A stretch of 64,000 bases of DNA from Bromus sterilis. Taxonomy: Eukaryota; Streptophyta; Magnoliopsida; Poales; Poaceae. The stretch is taken from contig OX465598.1 in the NCBI GenBank assembly GCA_950022295.1, positions 303,316,001 to 303,380,000 on the forward strand, read 5' to 3'. The position numbers and the translations under genes are program-made. The notes under the pieces are model-generated. The model ran no database searches. It was not told the DNA's origin and was given only the letters and a program-made list of their open reading frames with translations. Shown here in pieces: positions 44,792-57,571 of the stretch (position 1 is its first letter; each line of letters starts with the position of its first letter).

Positions 44792-47692
44792 ATTCCTTCT
44801 CGTCCTCGAGTAGGTAAATGATAATAAACATAATTTCTGTGGTCACATGCTAGCAACCATATAAGAACTTTGAAAAGTAAAGCAATCATGGTGTGTGATT
44901 CAATTCAAGTCATAACATGCAAGAGTCTATATTAGCATTGAAACAAGTAACTAAAGAACATTAGGTGCAAGAGCTCTCGTTGTCCGTGACTCGAATGTCT
45001 CCAAATGGTGTTAGCGTGCAAGAAAGGGATAGGGAATACGAGAAGAAAAAGTATTTTTGTTGAGAACTCAATGTACTAATGTTTCACACTTGGTCTTCTT
45101 TGGAATCTTATCTTGACTCGTCCCCAGACCACTAGTCAGGTACAAGTCAATTTGATCCACTCCTTTTCGATATTTTGAGCACTCATGCAATGGATGAGCG
45201 TAAGCACGAAAGTTGACACTTAGGATGGAAAAGAGAGAATATGGTGGAGGAGGAAGACAAAAAGGATGAGAAAGGCTCACATCAATGAGGACAATCATAG
45301 GCGAGAAGACCAAATGATAGATATGATGTGAGGAGTAGGGATTACCATGCAACAAATGCACATATGAGCTGAAAATCTCTCCAATGGAACTAGTGGGGTG
45401 CATCTAACTTGCTCGCTCATGAAGATCTAGAGCTCTTTTGAGGAGGCTCATCCTTGGAATATGCAGGCCAAGTTCTATAGTGTGAAGGTCCCCACATAGC
45501 TATATGCATGATCATCTCTATGTAGTACTAGGATAAGAGGGAGTACTAGTGTGGATCTTTCAAAAGGATAGTAGTGTTGCCCCTTTCTCTCTTTTTATTT
45601 CTATTTCTCTTTTTTCTATTTTTTGTACTTTTCTAGTGGCCTCAATGGATCTTTCTATTTAACTCTCATTTGTCCTCTTTGGGATCTTTTATTTTGTCCA
45701 CTTTGGGATCTTTTCCTCACTTAAGGGCAACACTCTAATTTACAAGAGGGTATAGAAGATCTTTCACAGTTTACAAGGTACTCAAATCATAAAGAAGATG
45801 TAGCTATCATGATGTATGCAATGTATGCCGTTGCCAGTGTAGCAGGAACATGCATGACATGAAGATCAAGTCATGAAGAGGTCGATGTTGCATGAAAATA
45901 TATCTTGGAAAGGCTATGGAAATGCCTTGATAGGTAGGTATGGTGGTTGTTTTGAGGAAAGATATAAGGAGGTTTATGATGACAGAGCGTATCATGCCCA
46001 GGGTTTGGATGTACTGGCGAAGGTGGATGCCAACTCTCGGAGTGAGAAGAAGGAAATGCACGGCATAGGAGAGGCTAGCAAATATGAGGAGGTGGAAGTG
46101 TCAACTTTCAATACTTACATTAGTCCGAAGAACTCATGCACTTATTATCGGTAACTCTCAATCTAATGAGGAGGTTTACAAAGAGACAAGTACCACGAGG
46201 AGGATTGTATGGGGTTTTGGTTATCCTTGCGCATCCTCGACTCATGGTACGTGAGTGTACTCTAATATTTGATCCCTCCAAAGATTAGCGATCCATCTAG
46301 TAGCTAGAGTTCTCAACTAGTTTTGTAGGTTTTGAAATAAACACGGATTGCCCAAAATATGACACCTACCACTAATAGGCTAGAGCTCTTGACACCAACA
46401 TTACTCACATCAATACCTCAAAACTATTGCAAGTTACTACTAAAATTAAATAGCAACCTCAATTACCTACTCTCAAAACAAGACACAACTCAGGGCAACA
46501 ACAACCTCTCTAAACAAGATAAACATGAAAACTAAAGAGAGTTCCAGCAACAAAATAAACAAAAGCCAAGGATCTTGCTAAAGACTAACTAAGACTAAAA
46601 CTAAACATGGTAGTAGCTACGAAACGATAAAGAACACACAACGGTAAAAAGATAGGCATGAAAAATCCTATGATGTGTTCTAGATTTTGAAAGTGGAGCG
46701 TGTTTCTCTCCCACACAAAGTAAGATGGGGCCTAAATTTTTATGAACAGAAAGCAAAGCTAAAGAAAACTAAAAGTAAAACCTAAGAGCGGGACGCTCCA
46801 AGCATAGCACATAACGCATGAAGTGATAAAAATATAGTGAGACGAAGGACGAACTGATGATTGTTGATGGAGAAGGGGATGCACGGGGGCATCCCCAAGC
46901 TTAGACACCTGAGTCTCCTTGATTATTTATTGGGGATGCATGGGGGCATCCCCAAGCTTGAGCGCTTGACACTCCTGGATCTTCTTTCATCATCTTCCAT
47001 CGCACACTTGAAAACTCCCTTCATACATAACTTATCATAAGCTGATTAGAGAGGTTAGTACCCTTAATAAAATAACTTTCCCCACTGGATATAAATATAT
47101 TCTTGAAGAGCTACAGTTTCTAAAGATTGCCAAAAAGTTTTTGCAAAGAAAAAGCAAGGTTAAGGTTTGCAAACGTAAGGAGAGGGAAAATGTGGCAGAA
47201 TCTGTGAAAAACAGAACAGCAGGTAGTAAAGATTTTTTTTCGGGGCACTTCTGCAACTCAAATAAAAAAAACTCAAAACATACGAAAGTTCCGCGATTGT
47301 AAAAAATTCAGCTCAAAAAGATGAATTGGGATTTTCGGGGCACTTCTGCAACTCAAATAAAAAATACTCAGAACATACGAAAGTTTTGTGCTTGTATAGA
47401 GCACGCTGTGTAAAACATTCAGCTCAAAAAGATGAACTGGGATTTTTCTATGATTTTTCCCGGCACGAGGACAGAATCTGTTTTCTGGACAGCATGTCAC
47501 AACTTTCACTTCCCTTGTCATATGAGGCTATAACTTGGCACAAAGCTTGAAAATAAAGATACAATGATGTTGCTACAGTAGTAACAATCATCAAGACCAC
47601 TAAGAACAGAAGTAAAAACATCTTGGGTTTCCTCCCAACAAGCGCTTTCTTTTACGCCTTTAAGTTAGGACTGAAGATTATAGAAGATGCTC
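44792..47692 (-). other. H 3' non-coding region
   Basis: Homologous to 3007-5627 of F1. No gene supported; a minus-strand frame at 45807-46061 matches open frames in F1 and K but has no ATG at its start. Confidence 0.7.
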
Positions 47693-48820
47693 TCACAAGA
47701 ATAAGGATTTGAAGCAAAAGAGAGCATCAAGAAGCAAATATGAAACGCATTTAACACTAACCCACTTCCTATGCATTGGCATCTTGTAAGAAAATAAATC
47801 AAAGAAGAACAAAGATACAAGCATAGGAAGGTGGGACAAGAACAATTGCAAAACTTTCAACATAAAGAGAGGAGTTTTTGTAACATGGGAGTTTCTATAA
47901 CAAAACTTTCCTCTCTCAAAATAATTTTCAGTAGTATCATGAACAACATCAAGAATATAACTATCACATAAATCATATTGTTCATGACCTACAAGCACAC
48001 GTGTATTGTTTTCAACACGGTTTTTAGGATCATAAGATAAATGCAACACATCACATTGAGCTTTGATAAGAGGAAAATTCTCCAGAGTTGGAGATTTCAA
48101 AAGGATAATAGGGAAATCAAGTGTGGGTGCAATATCAACAATTTAATGCTTGACGTAAGGAACTAGAGCAATTTCATGTTCGCAAGCATAATCCATATTG
48201 GCATCATGGCCATCAACAAAGCAAGTATCAAGATCTTCATAAAGGGATGTATCAAGTGAGTCCTCGGAATCATGGGATTCCTCATCATAGCAATCATTGG
48301 CTTCCTCTAGGGAAGTAAACATTTTGTTTTTAAAATCTTCAATATAAGCATTGCAAACATAATTCTCAAAGCAATAAGAAAGAATGGCAACGTTTTCGGA
48401 CTTGTGAATAGTATCGTAATACTTTTCAATCAAAGAAGCAATCTCATAAGCACCCTTAAAAGCAACAAATTCTTCAATCTTTTCAACATCAAAGTAATCA
48501 TAAACACCTTTAGCATAAGAATATAGGATCTCATTCTCATTGAACTCACATTGGAAAGGTAGGTGTTTACGATCTATATTAGAGCACCAAGTAAAATAAT
48601 AAATGTGGCATAAACACTCAGCATAACAATAAGAAATTTGTATCTAGTCCCATAAGTGTTTCCCTTTCTGAGATAAACGGTGCCGCGTAAAATGAGCATG
48701 CTCATCCAATGATTTTCCCTCAACCAAGTCGGTTGGGTTTTTAGTGCAAGCACAAATTGATCGAAGACGACCCAAGTGAAACATGTCCATCCTACCATAT
48801 TTGGGTAGTTCCACACCCAT
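47693..48820 (-). pseudogene. Unknown ORF of F-type element H
   Basis: Minus-strand ATG at 48820, then 376 codons in one frame with two in-frame stops (TAG after KHLWD, and TAA near 48144). I do not recognise the family. The N-terminus reads MGVELPKYGRMDMFHLGRLR. The middle is acidic (DEESHDSEDSLDTSLYEDLD). The last ~55 residues are hydrophobic and aromatic, containing FFDLFSYKMPM, and might form membrane segments. K retains the same C-terminus at 57305-57570, differing at scattered residues. It sits just after the PBS, where Gag would be, and F1 has a Gag-like ORF there instead. Function unknown. Confidence 0.55.
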
Positions 48821-48980
48821 GGTAAAGATAGCATCAGTAGGCAGACAAAGAAAAAAGGTAGCAATTGTTTTTTTTTCATATAAGACTTGGAAGCAAAAGA
48901 GAAAAATGAAAGGTAAACTAACAAGACTAAAAAGTAAAGGTAAAATGTAATGGGAAACTCCCCTATGTTATCACTCGGAG

Positions 48981-49072
48981 TTCCCGGCAACGGCGCAAGA
49001 AATTTCCTTTCTGGTGCCAAAGTTGACGGGGTCAAAACTCGTGTTGAGCTTCGCTCCCCGGCAACAGCGCCA
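48981..49072 (-). other. Two PBS-like sites in H
   Basis: Minus strand: TGGCGCTGTTGCCGGGGA (49072-49055) next to the LTR, and TTGCGCCGTTGCCGGGAA (48998-48981) 74 bp further in. Both match the tRNA-Asp complement with one or two mismatches. F1 aligns with the inner one only, so the outer 74 bp look like an added copy. Confidence 0.75.
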
Positions 49073-49082
49073 GAAATTTGCT

Positions 49083-49545
49083 TGATACGCGAGAGATGAT
49101 AATGGCTTCTCGCCCTTCGTTGGTTACCCCAAGTGGAAGGTGAGATGTAGGATAGCAACAAATTTCCCGTATGTAGAGGATAGGGTTTGTCTCCCGTAGG
49201 ACTCCGGCAATGATAAGTAGGTGACAGTGGCGCAACTGACGTGGACCTTCACACAACACAATTAACTTTGCTACCAACGAAGTTCAGAGAGGTTGTCAAT
49301 CTCTCCATTCTTGTTGTTTACAAAGGATCAAAAACACAGGATAATGATAATGATAGCAACTAAAAGTAAATGTTGAAAAGGAAACAAGCTTGTAAACAGT
49401 GATGAGAATATGGACCGGGGTCCCGTGATGTGTCTCTCCCAAAAGACGATAAAACTGCTATGCGAGGTAAACAAATTACAGACGGGCAATTGACAGGATT
49501 ATAAACGCACCGCAATGCTAACTATGCTACAAAAGAAAGGAAGAG
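49083..49545 (-). repeat. H 5' LTR, first segment
   Basis: Plus-strand left end TGATACGCGAG at 49083; aligns with the first ~460 bp of the other F-type LTRs in this orientation and stops at AAGAG where L begins. The remaining part is at 57572-58476 and 60640-60697. Confidence 0.8.
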
Positions 49546-50344
49546 TGTCGTCAATATGTAACGGCAGATGCCATGGGGATGGATAAGGAGGGGGACAGAC
49601 TGAGGTTGGTGTAGCTGGTGCCAGAGGCAAGATTGGGAACACTGCGATGTACCCAGGTTTAGGGCTTTCCGTAGATATAAAACCCCTACTCCTGCATGTA
49701 TGCACTATATGGTGGATATTGTACATGGTTGCTCCTGGAGCTGTATCTTCTAAGCTACTCTGATCTGTCTACTAGTGCTTGCTACACTTCTTGCTCTACT
49801 ACTCTGCTATTGCTAGCTAAACTACTTGCTCTTCCTCTTCTCCTCCTAGCCGTGAGTGAGGGGGAGGAGTGAGTCCAGGGGGAAAATGAGAGAGGGGGAG
49901 AGAGAGCTCTCTTGGCTTGGCCTCTTGGTGCCTTTATATAGGAGGCCCAAGGGGACAAGGGGACAAGAATGTACAAGTGGTTGGGAGACAAGGAGACAAC
50001 GGGAACATGGGGAAAAGGTGGATGTGATGTAATGTGACATCTCACACCTGTACACTATTCAAGACGTGGCTAAAGGCGTCATGGCTTGTCTTGTCAGCTG
50101 ATGCTTCGGTTGACTTTCGGGCAGCCGAATCGCGGGAAATCGGCACCCGGCAGACAAGCAGTCGGCCGGAATGCGCGGGCAATCGGCAGTCCGAGTTGGT
50201 AGATCGGAATGGGAGCAGTCTGCAACCGCCGAGCTGAGGGCGTTCTCGGCAGACACCGAGCTGAGCTGAGGGCGCAATCGACGCCCGATGATTTCGAAGA
50301 TTATTCCTTCTGCTTGACCCTACCGGGGGGTTATTCCCCCGACA
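49546..50344 (-). repeat. L LTR (799 bp)
   Basis: TGTCG...CGACA ends on both strands. A minus-strand TATA box (CTATATAAAGG, plus 49931-49941) gives the orientation. ORFs inside it are not credible genes. Confidence 0.8.
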
Positions 50345-50358
50345 GTAGCCTCCGGGTG
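50345..50358 (-). other. L polypurine tract
   Basis: The minus strand reads CACCCGGAGGCTAC immediately before TGTCG; compare GGGGGCTAC in M. Confidence 0.6.
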
Positions 50359-50397
50359 ACTCACAGATGATGATTGCCATTGGGGCAGCTTATTTCC

Positions 50398-50670
50398 GGT
50401 GGGGGCGCGTCAGCGCACCCACTGGGTGTAGCCTCCGAGATTCGGGCCGACTGCGTGCAGTCGGCTCGGATCTTCTCTTGCTTCTTTTCGGTGGGGGCGC
50501 GTCAGCGCACCCAGTGGGTTAGCCTCCGAGATTCTGGCTGACTGTGTGCAGTCGGTTCAGATCTTCTCTTGCTTCTTTCCGGTGGGGGCGCATCAGCGCA
50601 CCCACTGGGTGTAGCCTCCGAGATTCGGTCCGACTGCGTGCAGTCGCCTCGAATCTTCTCTTGCTTCTGT
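50398..50670 (-). repeat. Tandem repeat in L, three units of ~91 bp
   Basis: Units start near 50398, 50490 and 50579. Each has CCGGTGGGGGCGC, a GCACCCACTGGGTG motif, TAGCCTCCGAGATTC and CTTCTCTTGCTTC. The minus-strand GGAGGCTA echoes the L polypurine tract. Confidence 0.88.
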
Positions 50671-52763
50671 TGCGGTCGATGCCGTCAAGGGTCTCAGCAG
50701 TTTTCCCCCAGAAACGATCATGCATAAGATAAAGTTAGTCAATGCAAATATATAAAATCTTCACTATCTTTCTGAAATATATATTGTGCGCCGGGAGGCC
50801 GACTCGGCTCAGCTCGAGCCCTTCAGACATTTTTCTGTTCATTCCACCCGTTGGCTTTTTCTCTCCCTAGCATTACAGACGACCTGCGGTCTGCATCTGG
50901 ATTGAAGAGTGGGCCGCGAGATAGAGTATACAGTACTTAGACTTCGGGGAGCAAACTCAACCGAGCCAACTTCTCAAAAGAAATGCAACACGAGGACTTC
51001 CCAAGCTGTTCTCTCTTCGGATGTTTTTTCATGTGCGGTGACCTTCAGGTTTTGCTCTTACCAGTATTACAGCTGACCTGCGGTCTGCAGCTGGCTCGAA
51101 GAGTGAGCCTTTGGTATCCTACACACTACTAATCTACCTGTGGGAAATAACGATTTGGGTTATCCGGTCTGCCCGGAGGCAGCTGGTCTCGGCCGAGTAT
51201 GCAGCCAACTAGAAATAACACGGAGATAACCCCTGAAGACTACTCAGGTTCATCCAGCATACTTGCTATGATAAGCGCTATTGAGTGAAAACTCACATTG
51301 AATTTTTTGGCGCAGCTGGAGCACCCACTGGGTGACGGTGTAGCCTCCGGGTGACTTGGTGAGTCATCCGGAGGATCTTCTGTTGTTGTAGCGGTCGGGG
51401 CACTCGACAGGTTCGTCCTCCGAGCCTCCGGGTGACTCGTCGAGGTCATCCGTGGAGTCTTCTGTTGATGTAGTAGATGGGGCACTCGGCAGGTTCGTCC
51501 TCCGAGCCTCTGGGTGACTCGACGAGTCGTGCACTTATCTCTTGTGGAGACAGTCGCACACTTTCTTCTTTTTTTCCTAAGCAATCGGCCCACAAAAATT
51601 TGCAACCGTCTCACACTTTCTCTTGATTGCTACTGGTCCAACAGATCACAGCCAATCTTTTTTTTTGCAGTCGGATGGCCGAACAGGCGCAAACGGATGC
51701 AACTGCAGACTGGCGGGCGCAATCGGCCTGGCACCAGCCGAACTACCGAGCAATCGGCTCACACTTTTCTTTTCTCGCAGCTGGTCCAACAGATCACAGC
51801 CGACCTCTGTTTTTTTGCATCCGAACTGGCCGAGCTGGAAGCAATCGGTCCAGCCGAGCTGGACGCAATCGAGTGGCCGAGCTATCCCAACTATTTGGCC
51901 GATCTGAACCAACAAATAATTGCATAGTAACTTCTCCTACAGCCGACCTGCCCTTTTTTTTCTGGGCCCAACTGGGTTGTCGTCTTCCTCTTCTTCTGAT
52001 TTTTTCTCTCAACTCTGTCTTTCTCTGAACTTGCTCTGCAGCCGGAGCATAGTGCGACCGGATGGAGTTAGCAGCCGGGGGCCGGACTGGGCGGCGCGCA
52101 GCCGAGTGAGCGGCAGTCGGCTGTAGGATGAAGCGGCGAGCGCAGCATCGCGACCAGCCGAGCATTTGGAGGTAGTCGGGCATGGCAGGGGCGCGGATCA
52201 GTCGGGCACCAGCAGGGCGCGGGGGTGGAGCTCGGTGGAGGGAGCTCGGCATCCGGATGCGGAGGCGGCGCGGAGCCCGCCGGTTGGAATCGGGGCGCAA
52301 CTCGGGGCCAACTGCGTGCAGTCAGCGGAGTTGGGGCGGCGGTCGGGTGCGGCGTGCCGAGCTGGAGGAGTCAGCGGGACGGGAGGAAACTGGCCAATGC
52401 ACCGGGAGAATCTTGCTAGTATAAGCTATAATTTTCGGCTACTCGTACGAGGAATAATTTGTTTATGGTATGGCTTGTGTATGGCAAGCGTACGGGTTGT
52501 ATCTGGCTTCTTCCTTCTCTAAATTTCTAACTTCTCTGAACTCTTTTTCTGTAGCCGACAGCTACTGCACGCGCAGGCGCAGCCGAAGGCCAGCGGCAAC
52601 TGGAGGCCGACTCGGACGAAGGAAAAGGCACGAGGGCGCTGCCGGCCTGGGGGCGAGTGAGCAGCCGGTGGCCTGAGCGGCACAACGCCTCGGGCACGGG
52701 CGGCTCGGGGAGCACGCGGAGGGCGCACATCCGGAGGGCGCAGCGGCGAGCTGGGGAGGGCGG
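50671..52763. other. L internal region, no recognisable gene
   Basis: Apart from the second tandem array, there are two diverged copies of a ~45-bp segment near 50868 and 51059 (GACCTGCGGTCTGCA core). A duplicated TGGTCCAACAGATCACAGCC segment lies near 51632 and 51782. GC-rich stretches give overlapping ORFs on both strands that I do not support. Confidence 0.5.
51342..51540 (-). repeat. Second tandem repeat in L, ~82-bp period
   Basis: About 2.4 units starting AGCCTCCGGGTGACT near 51342, 51424 and 51506. These again carry the AGTCACCCGGAGGCT word on the minus strand. Confidence 0.8.
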
Positions 52764-54385
52764 TGATACACGAGATAACTTCTCGTCCCTCGTTGGTTAC
52801 CCCAAGTGGAAGGTGAGATGTAGCGTAGCAGCAAGTTTCCCTTAGCGAAGATGCTAAGGTTTAAAGTATCGAACCCGTAGGACTCCTGGGTCAACAAGTA
52901 GGTGGTTCGGCAAGTGAGGCGCCGTTTTATGATAATCACTTGCTTTGCCTGGACCTGCACACACACAGATAACTTTTCTCCCAACGAGTTCAGAGGAGTT
53001 GTAAATTCCTCCGGCCTTGTTGTTTACAAAGGATAAAACGCACGGGATAATAATGATAGTGATAGCAACTGAAAATTAAATACTGAAAGTAAATTGATAG
53101 TGTAAACAGTGGTGGAAGTATGGACCTGGATCTCATGATGTTCACTAGTGATGTCTCTCTCCCAAAAGACGATAAAACAGCCATGTGAGGTAAACAAATT
53201 ACAGCTGGGCCATTGACAGGATTATGTGCGCAAACCAATGCTAATTATGCAAAACAAAAAGGAAGAGGCTCAAAAGCACGGGCGCTACGCCAAGACAAGT
53301 AGACCGAAATCCATCTGCTTCTACCCACTAATCATCCACCTTGAGATATCTATCCAGAACATCTCGCTTGTATTAAGTTGTTAATCCCACCCAAAGTATA
53401 AACTCAAAGCAACGGGCAACTGCATTAAATAACTTTGCGTAAAGTAAACAATCCTTGCACCCGCAAGTACAAGCACCGTTGTTTTACCCCTTGTGGCAAC
53501 AGCACATCCCCTAGACTCATGTTTCTGTCACTCAAACTAGTCATCGGGGGGCATGAACCCACAATCATACATAACGCTCCCTCTTGGAGTCACTACCTAC
53601 TACTTGGCCAAAGCAATAAACAGCAACGGAGAACATGCAAGAGTTACTCAGGAACATAAATATAAAAGAAGAGAATCAAATATATAACTCAATCACAATC
53701 TGAACATAATCTCATAACCCATCGGATCCTAGCAAACTCAGCATAGCAACAGCAGAAAGATTACATATGTGCCTCGATCATGTAGGGCATCTCAAGAGGT
53801 CTAATCCATGAAGAACAAAGAGGGGAGGAGAACATAACATAGCTACTGGTCATGGACCCATGGTCCAAGGTGGACTACTCACGGTTCATCCGGGAAGCAT
53901 CCATGGTGGTGGATAAGCTCCCGTAGGTGATTCCTCCCTCCGGTAGGGTGCCGGGAAGAGGTCTTCTGGTGCTCCCGATCTTGGAAGCGCGGCGGCAGCG
54001 AAATAGAGGAGAGATCGCGAAAAAGGGTTCTGTCCTCGAGGGTTTCTCGTCACGGGGAATAAATAGGCTAAAGGGGCAGCCAAAGGTGGGCCAGGGGCTC
54101 CAGGCGCCCGACCTGGCTCCCCTCTGGCCCCTCCTGGGCTCTTCGCGAAGCTTCCGGTACGCTGATTTTTCCTATATTTTTCCCGGAATTTTTCTGGTAC
54201 TTTTAATAAGGGGGAAACCTGAAATAGAAAAACAGCAGAAAACAGGAACTGGCACTGGGGTGCACTGAGTTAATAGGTTAGTCCAAATATGATCAAAAGT
54301 GTATGTAAGTTCATCAATATCATAGCAATATCACACAAAAGAGGCATGAACAAGCAGAAATTATAGATACGTTTTGGACGTATCA
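52764..54385 (-). repeat. K 3' LTR (1622 bp)
   Basis: TGATACACG...GACGTATCA. The GC inverted repeat seen in related LTRs is absent or rearranged near 54080-54115. Confidence 0.88.
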
Positions 54386-57304
54386 ACATCCCCAAGCTTA
54401 ATTCCTGCTCGTCCTCGAGTAGGTAAATGATAACAAGCATAATTTCTGTGGTGACATGCTAACAACCATATAAGAACTTTGTAAGTAAAGCAATCAAAGC
54501 ATGCAATTCAATTCAAGTCATAACAGGCAAGAGTCTATATCTAGTATTGAAATAAGCAACATAAGAACATAAGGGTGCAAGTGCTCTCGCTGTCCGTGAC
54601 TCGAACGTCTCCAAATGGTGTTTGCGTGCAAGAAAAGGGATAGGCATATACGAGAAAAAGTATTTTTATTGTTGAGAACTCAATCTACTAATGTGTCACA
54701 CTTGGTCTTCTTTGGAATCTTATCTTAACTCATTCCCAGACCACTAGCCAGGTACAAGTCAAAATGATCCACTCCTTTTCGACATTTTGAGCACTCATGT
54801 AATGGATGAGCGTAAGCAATAAAGTTGACACTTAGGATGGCAAAGAGAGAATAAGGTGGAGGAGGAAGACAAAAAGGTGTGAAAGGCTCACATCAATGAG
54901 GACAATCATAGGCGAGAGAAAGCCAAATGATAGATATGATGTGAGGAGTAGGGATTGCCATGCAACGGATGCACATATGAGCTAAAAGCTCTCCAATGGA
55001 ACTAGTGGGGGTGCATCCAACTTGCTTGCTCAAGAAGACCTAGAGCTCATTTGAGGAGGCTCATCATTGGAATATACAAGCCAAGTTCTATAGTGTGAAG
55101 GTCCCCACATAATTATATGCATGAATGATAATCTCTGTGGAGTACAAGTGTGGATCTTCTCAAAAATAATAGTAGTGTGCCCCTTCTCTCTTTTATTTTT
55201 TTCTCTTTCTCTTTTTTTTATTTTTCTTTTTTTTTTATTTTTTTTTATTTTTTGGTGGCCTCAATGGCTCTTTCTATTTAACTCTCATTTGTACTCTTTG
55301 GCATTATTTAATTTGTCTACTTTGGGATCTTTTCCTCGCTTTAGGGGCAACACTATATATTACAAAAAAGTATAGAATATCTTTCACACTTTACAAAGTA
55401 CTCGAATCATAAAGAAAATGTAAATATCATGATGTATGCAAATGTATGCCTCTGCCAGTGTAGCAGGATATGCAATGATACTAGCGCGTCATGTAGCAAT
55501 GATTAGGGCAAGGCCCAACTAGCATGCGGCTCATCGATCAAGCAAGTAGCATGTATGACATGAAGATCAAGTCATGAGAAGATGGATGTTGCATGGCAAT
55601 ATATCTCGGAAAGGCTATGGAAATTCCTTGATAGGTAGGTATGGTGGCTGTTTTGAGGAAGGATATAAGTAGGCTTATGATGACAGAGCGTATCGTGCCA
55701 AGGGTTTGGATATACCGGCGAAAGTGGACGCTAACTCTCGGAGTGAGAAGAAAGCAATGCACGGCACAGGAAAGGCTAGCAAAATATGGGAAGGTGGAAG
55801 TGTCAACTTTCGAATACTCACATTAGTCCGAAGAAATCATGCACTTATTATCGGTAACTCTATATCTAATAATGAGGTTCACAAAGAGACAAGTACCCCA
55901 AGGAGGAGTGTATGGGGGTTTGGTTATCCTTGCGCATCCTCAACTCATGGTACGTGAGTGTACTCTAATATTCGACCCCTCAGAAGAGTAGTGATCCAAC
56001 TAGTAGCTAAAGTTCTCAACTAATTTGTAGGTTTTTGAAAATAAACACGGATTGCCCAAAATACGACATCTATCACTAATAGGCTAAAGCTCTTGACACC
56101 AAAAGTCCAAACATTACTCAAAACAACACCTCAAAACTTTTGCAAGTTACTACTACAAAAAGAATAGCAACCTCAATTACCTACTTCAAGTCAAGACACA
56201 AAACTCAGTGCAACAGGAAAACTCTCTAAAAAGATAAAAATGAAAACTCAAGAGAGTTCCAGAAACAAACTAAACAAAAGCTCTTAAAAAGATAAACATG
56301 AAAGCTAAGAGCAAAGCATGACAGCAGCTATGGAAAGATAAAGAACAAACACATCAAAGATAAGAAGGAAAAAGTCCTATGTTGTGTTCTATATTTTGGA
56401 AGTGGAGCGTGTTTCTCTCCCACACAAAGAAATCTGGGTTCTAACTTGTAATGAACAGAAAGCAAAGCTAAATAAAACTAAAAAAAACCTAAGAGCGAGA
56501 CGCTCCAAGAATAGCACATAACGCATGAAGTGATAAAAATATAGTGAAACGAGAGACGAACTAATAATTGTCGATGGAGAAGGGGATGCACGGGGGCATC
56601 CCCAAGCTTAGACGCTTGAGTCTCCTTAAATATTTCTTGGGGATGCATGAGGGCATCCCCAAGCTTGAACGATTGACACTTCTTAATCTTCTTTCATCAT
56701 CTTCCCTCGCACACTTGAAAACTCCCTTCATACATAACTCATCATAATCTGATTAGCGAGGTTAGTACCCATAATAAAATAATTTTTTCTCTACTGGAAA
56801 TGAGGATAACCTTGAAGATCTACTGTTTCTCAAGAATTCCAAAAAAATTTGCAAATAAAAAGCAAGCTTAAGGTTTGCAAAACAAAGAAAAGGCAAAACA
56901 AGACAGAATCTGTGAAAAACAGACCAGCAGGTAGTAAAGATTTTTTTAGGGATACTTCTGCAACTCAAATCAGAAAACTCGGAACATACGAAAGTTTCGT
57001 AATTGTATAGAGCATGATGTGTAAAAAAATCATCTCAAAAAGATGAACTGGGATGTTTCTCTGCTTTTTCTAGTCACGAGGACAGAATCTGTTTTCTGGA
57101 CAGCATGTCACAACTTTCACTCCCCTTGTCGTATGAGGCTATAAAAGGCACAAAGCTTGAAAAGTAAAGATACAATGATGTTGCTACAGTAGTAACAATC
57201 ATCAAGACCACTAAAAACAGAAGAAAAACAAAAAGGAAAACCGAAATTCATTGCGGGCTGCCTCCCGAAAGCGCTTCTTTAAAGCCATTAGCTAGGCTTG
57301 AAGA
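54386..57304 (-). other. K polypurine tract and 3' non-coding region
   Basis: ACATCCCCAAGCTTA at 54386 is the reversed polypurine tract. A T-rich stretch lies at about 55180-55255. The hairpin pair is at 56582-56603 and 56639-56660. No gene supported. Confidence 0.75.
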
Positions 57305-57571
57305 TTATAAAAGATGCTCCCATAAGAATAAGGACTTGAAGCAACAGAGAGCATCAAGAATAAAATATGAAACACATTTAAGCCTAACCCACTTCCTATC
57401 CATAGGCATCTTATAAGAAAATAAATCAAAGAAGCACAAAGTGACAAGCATAGGAAGTTGGAACAAGAGCAACTTTAAAAATTTCATCAAAAAGAGAGGT
57501 GTTTTTGTAACATGAAAGATTTTAGAACCAAGCTTTCCTCTCTCGAAGTAATTTTGTTCATGACCTGAAAG
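57305..57571 (-). pseudogene. C-terminal remnant of the unknown F-type ORF in K
   Basis: About 88 codons matching the last part of the H ORF: HEQNYFERGK, HVTKTPLF and FFDLFSYKMPM are shared. The N-terminal part is deleted at the 57571 junction, and an open frame running into the LTR there is an artefact. The K copy has a short extra tail (WEHLL). Confidence 0.65.

Larger units (their letters stand above)
44777..49082 (-). mobile_element. H internal region (non-autonomous F-type element)
   Basis: Minus-strand order: leader with two PBS-like sites, an unknown ORF (48820-47693), about 2.9 kb of non-coding DNA with the hairpin pair (46875-46896 and 46932-46953), and the polypurine tract at 44777-44791. 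No pol coding. The 3' half aligns with F1 and K. Confidence 0.8.
49546..52763 (-). mobile_element. L: 3' end of a TGTCG-type LTR element
   Basis: LTR at 49546-50344, then a polypurine tract and 2.4 kb of internal DNA with two tandem arrays. The left target copy is AAGAG (49541-49545). K interrupts it at 52763 and the rest was deleted. The LTR termini, polypurine tract and repeat style resemble M, so it is probably the same broad group. No coding region was recognised. Confidence 0.7.
52764..57571 (-). mobile_element. K: F-type element, 5' end deleted
   Basis: 3' LTR at 52764-54385, polypurine tract, non-coding region and the C-terminal part of the H-type ORF. At 57570-57576 it is joined to H's 5' LTR through shared AAGCAC, with loss of K's PBS, 5' LTR, the rest of L and ~210 bp of H's LTR. 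The left target copy is GGCGG (52759-52763). Confidence 0.8.

Noticed and set aside
51514..52522. Several plus- and minus-strand ORFs of 60-168 codons in L
   Set aside because: They overlap in different frames, are compositionally biased and show no conserved domain; internal duplications explain part of the openness.
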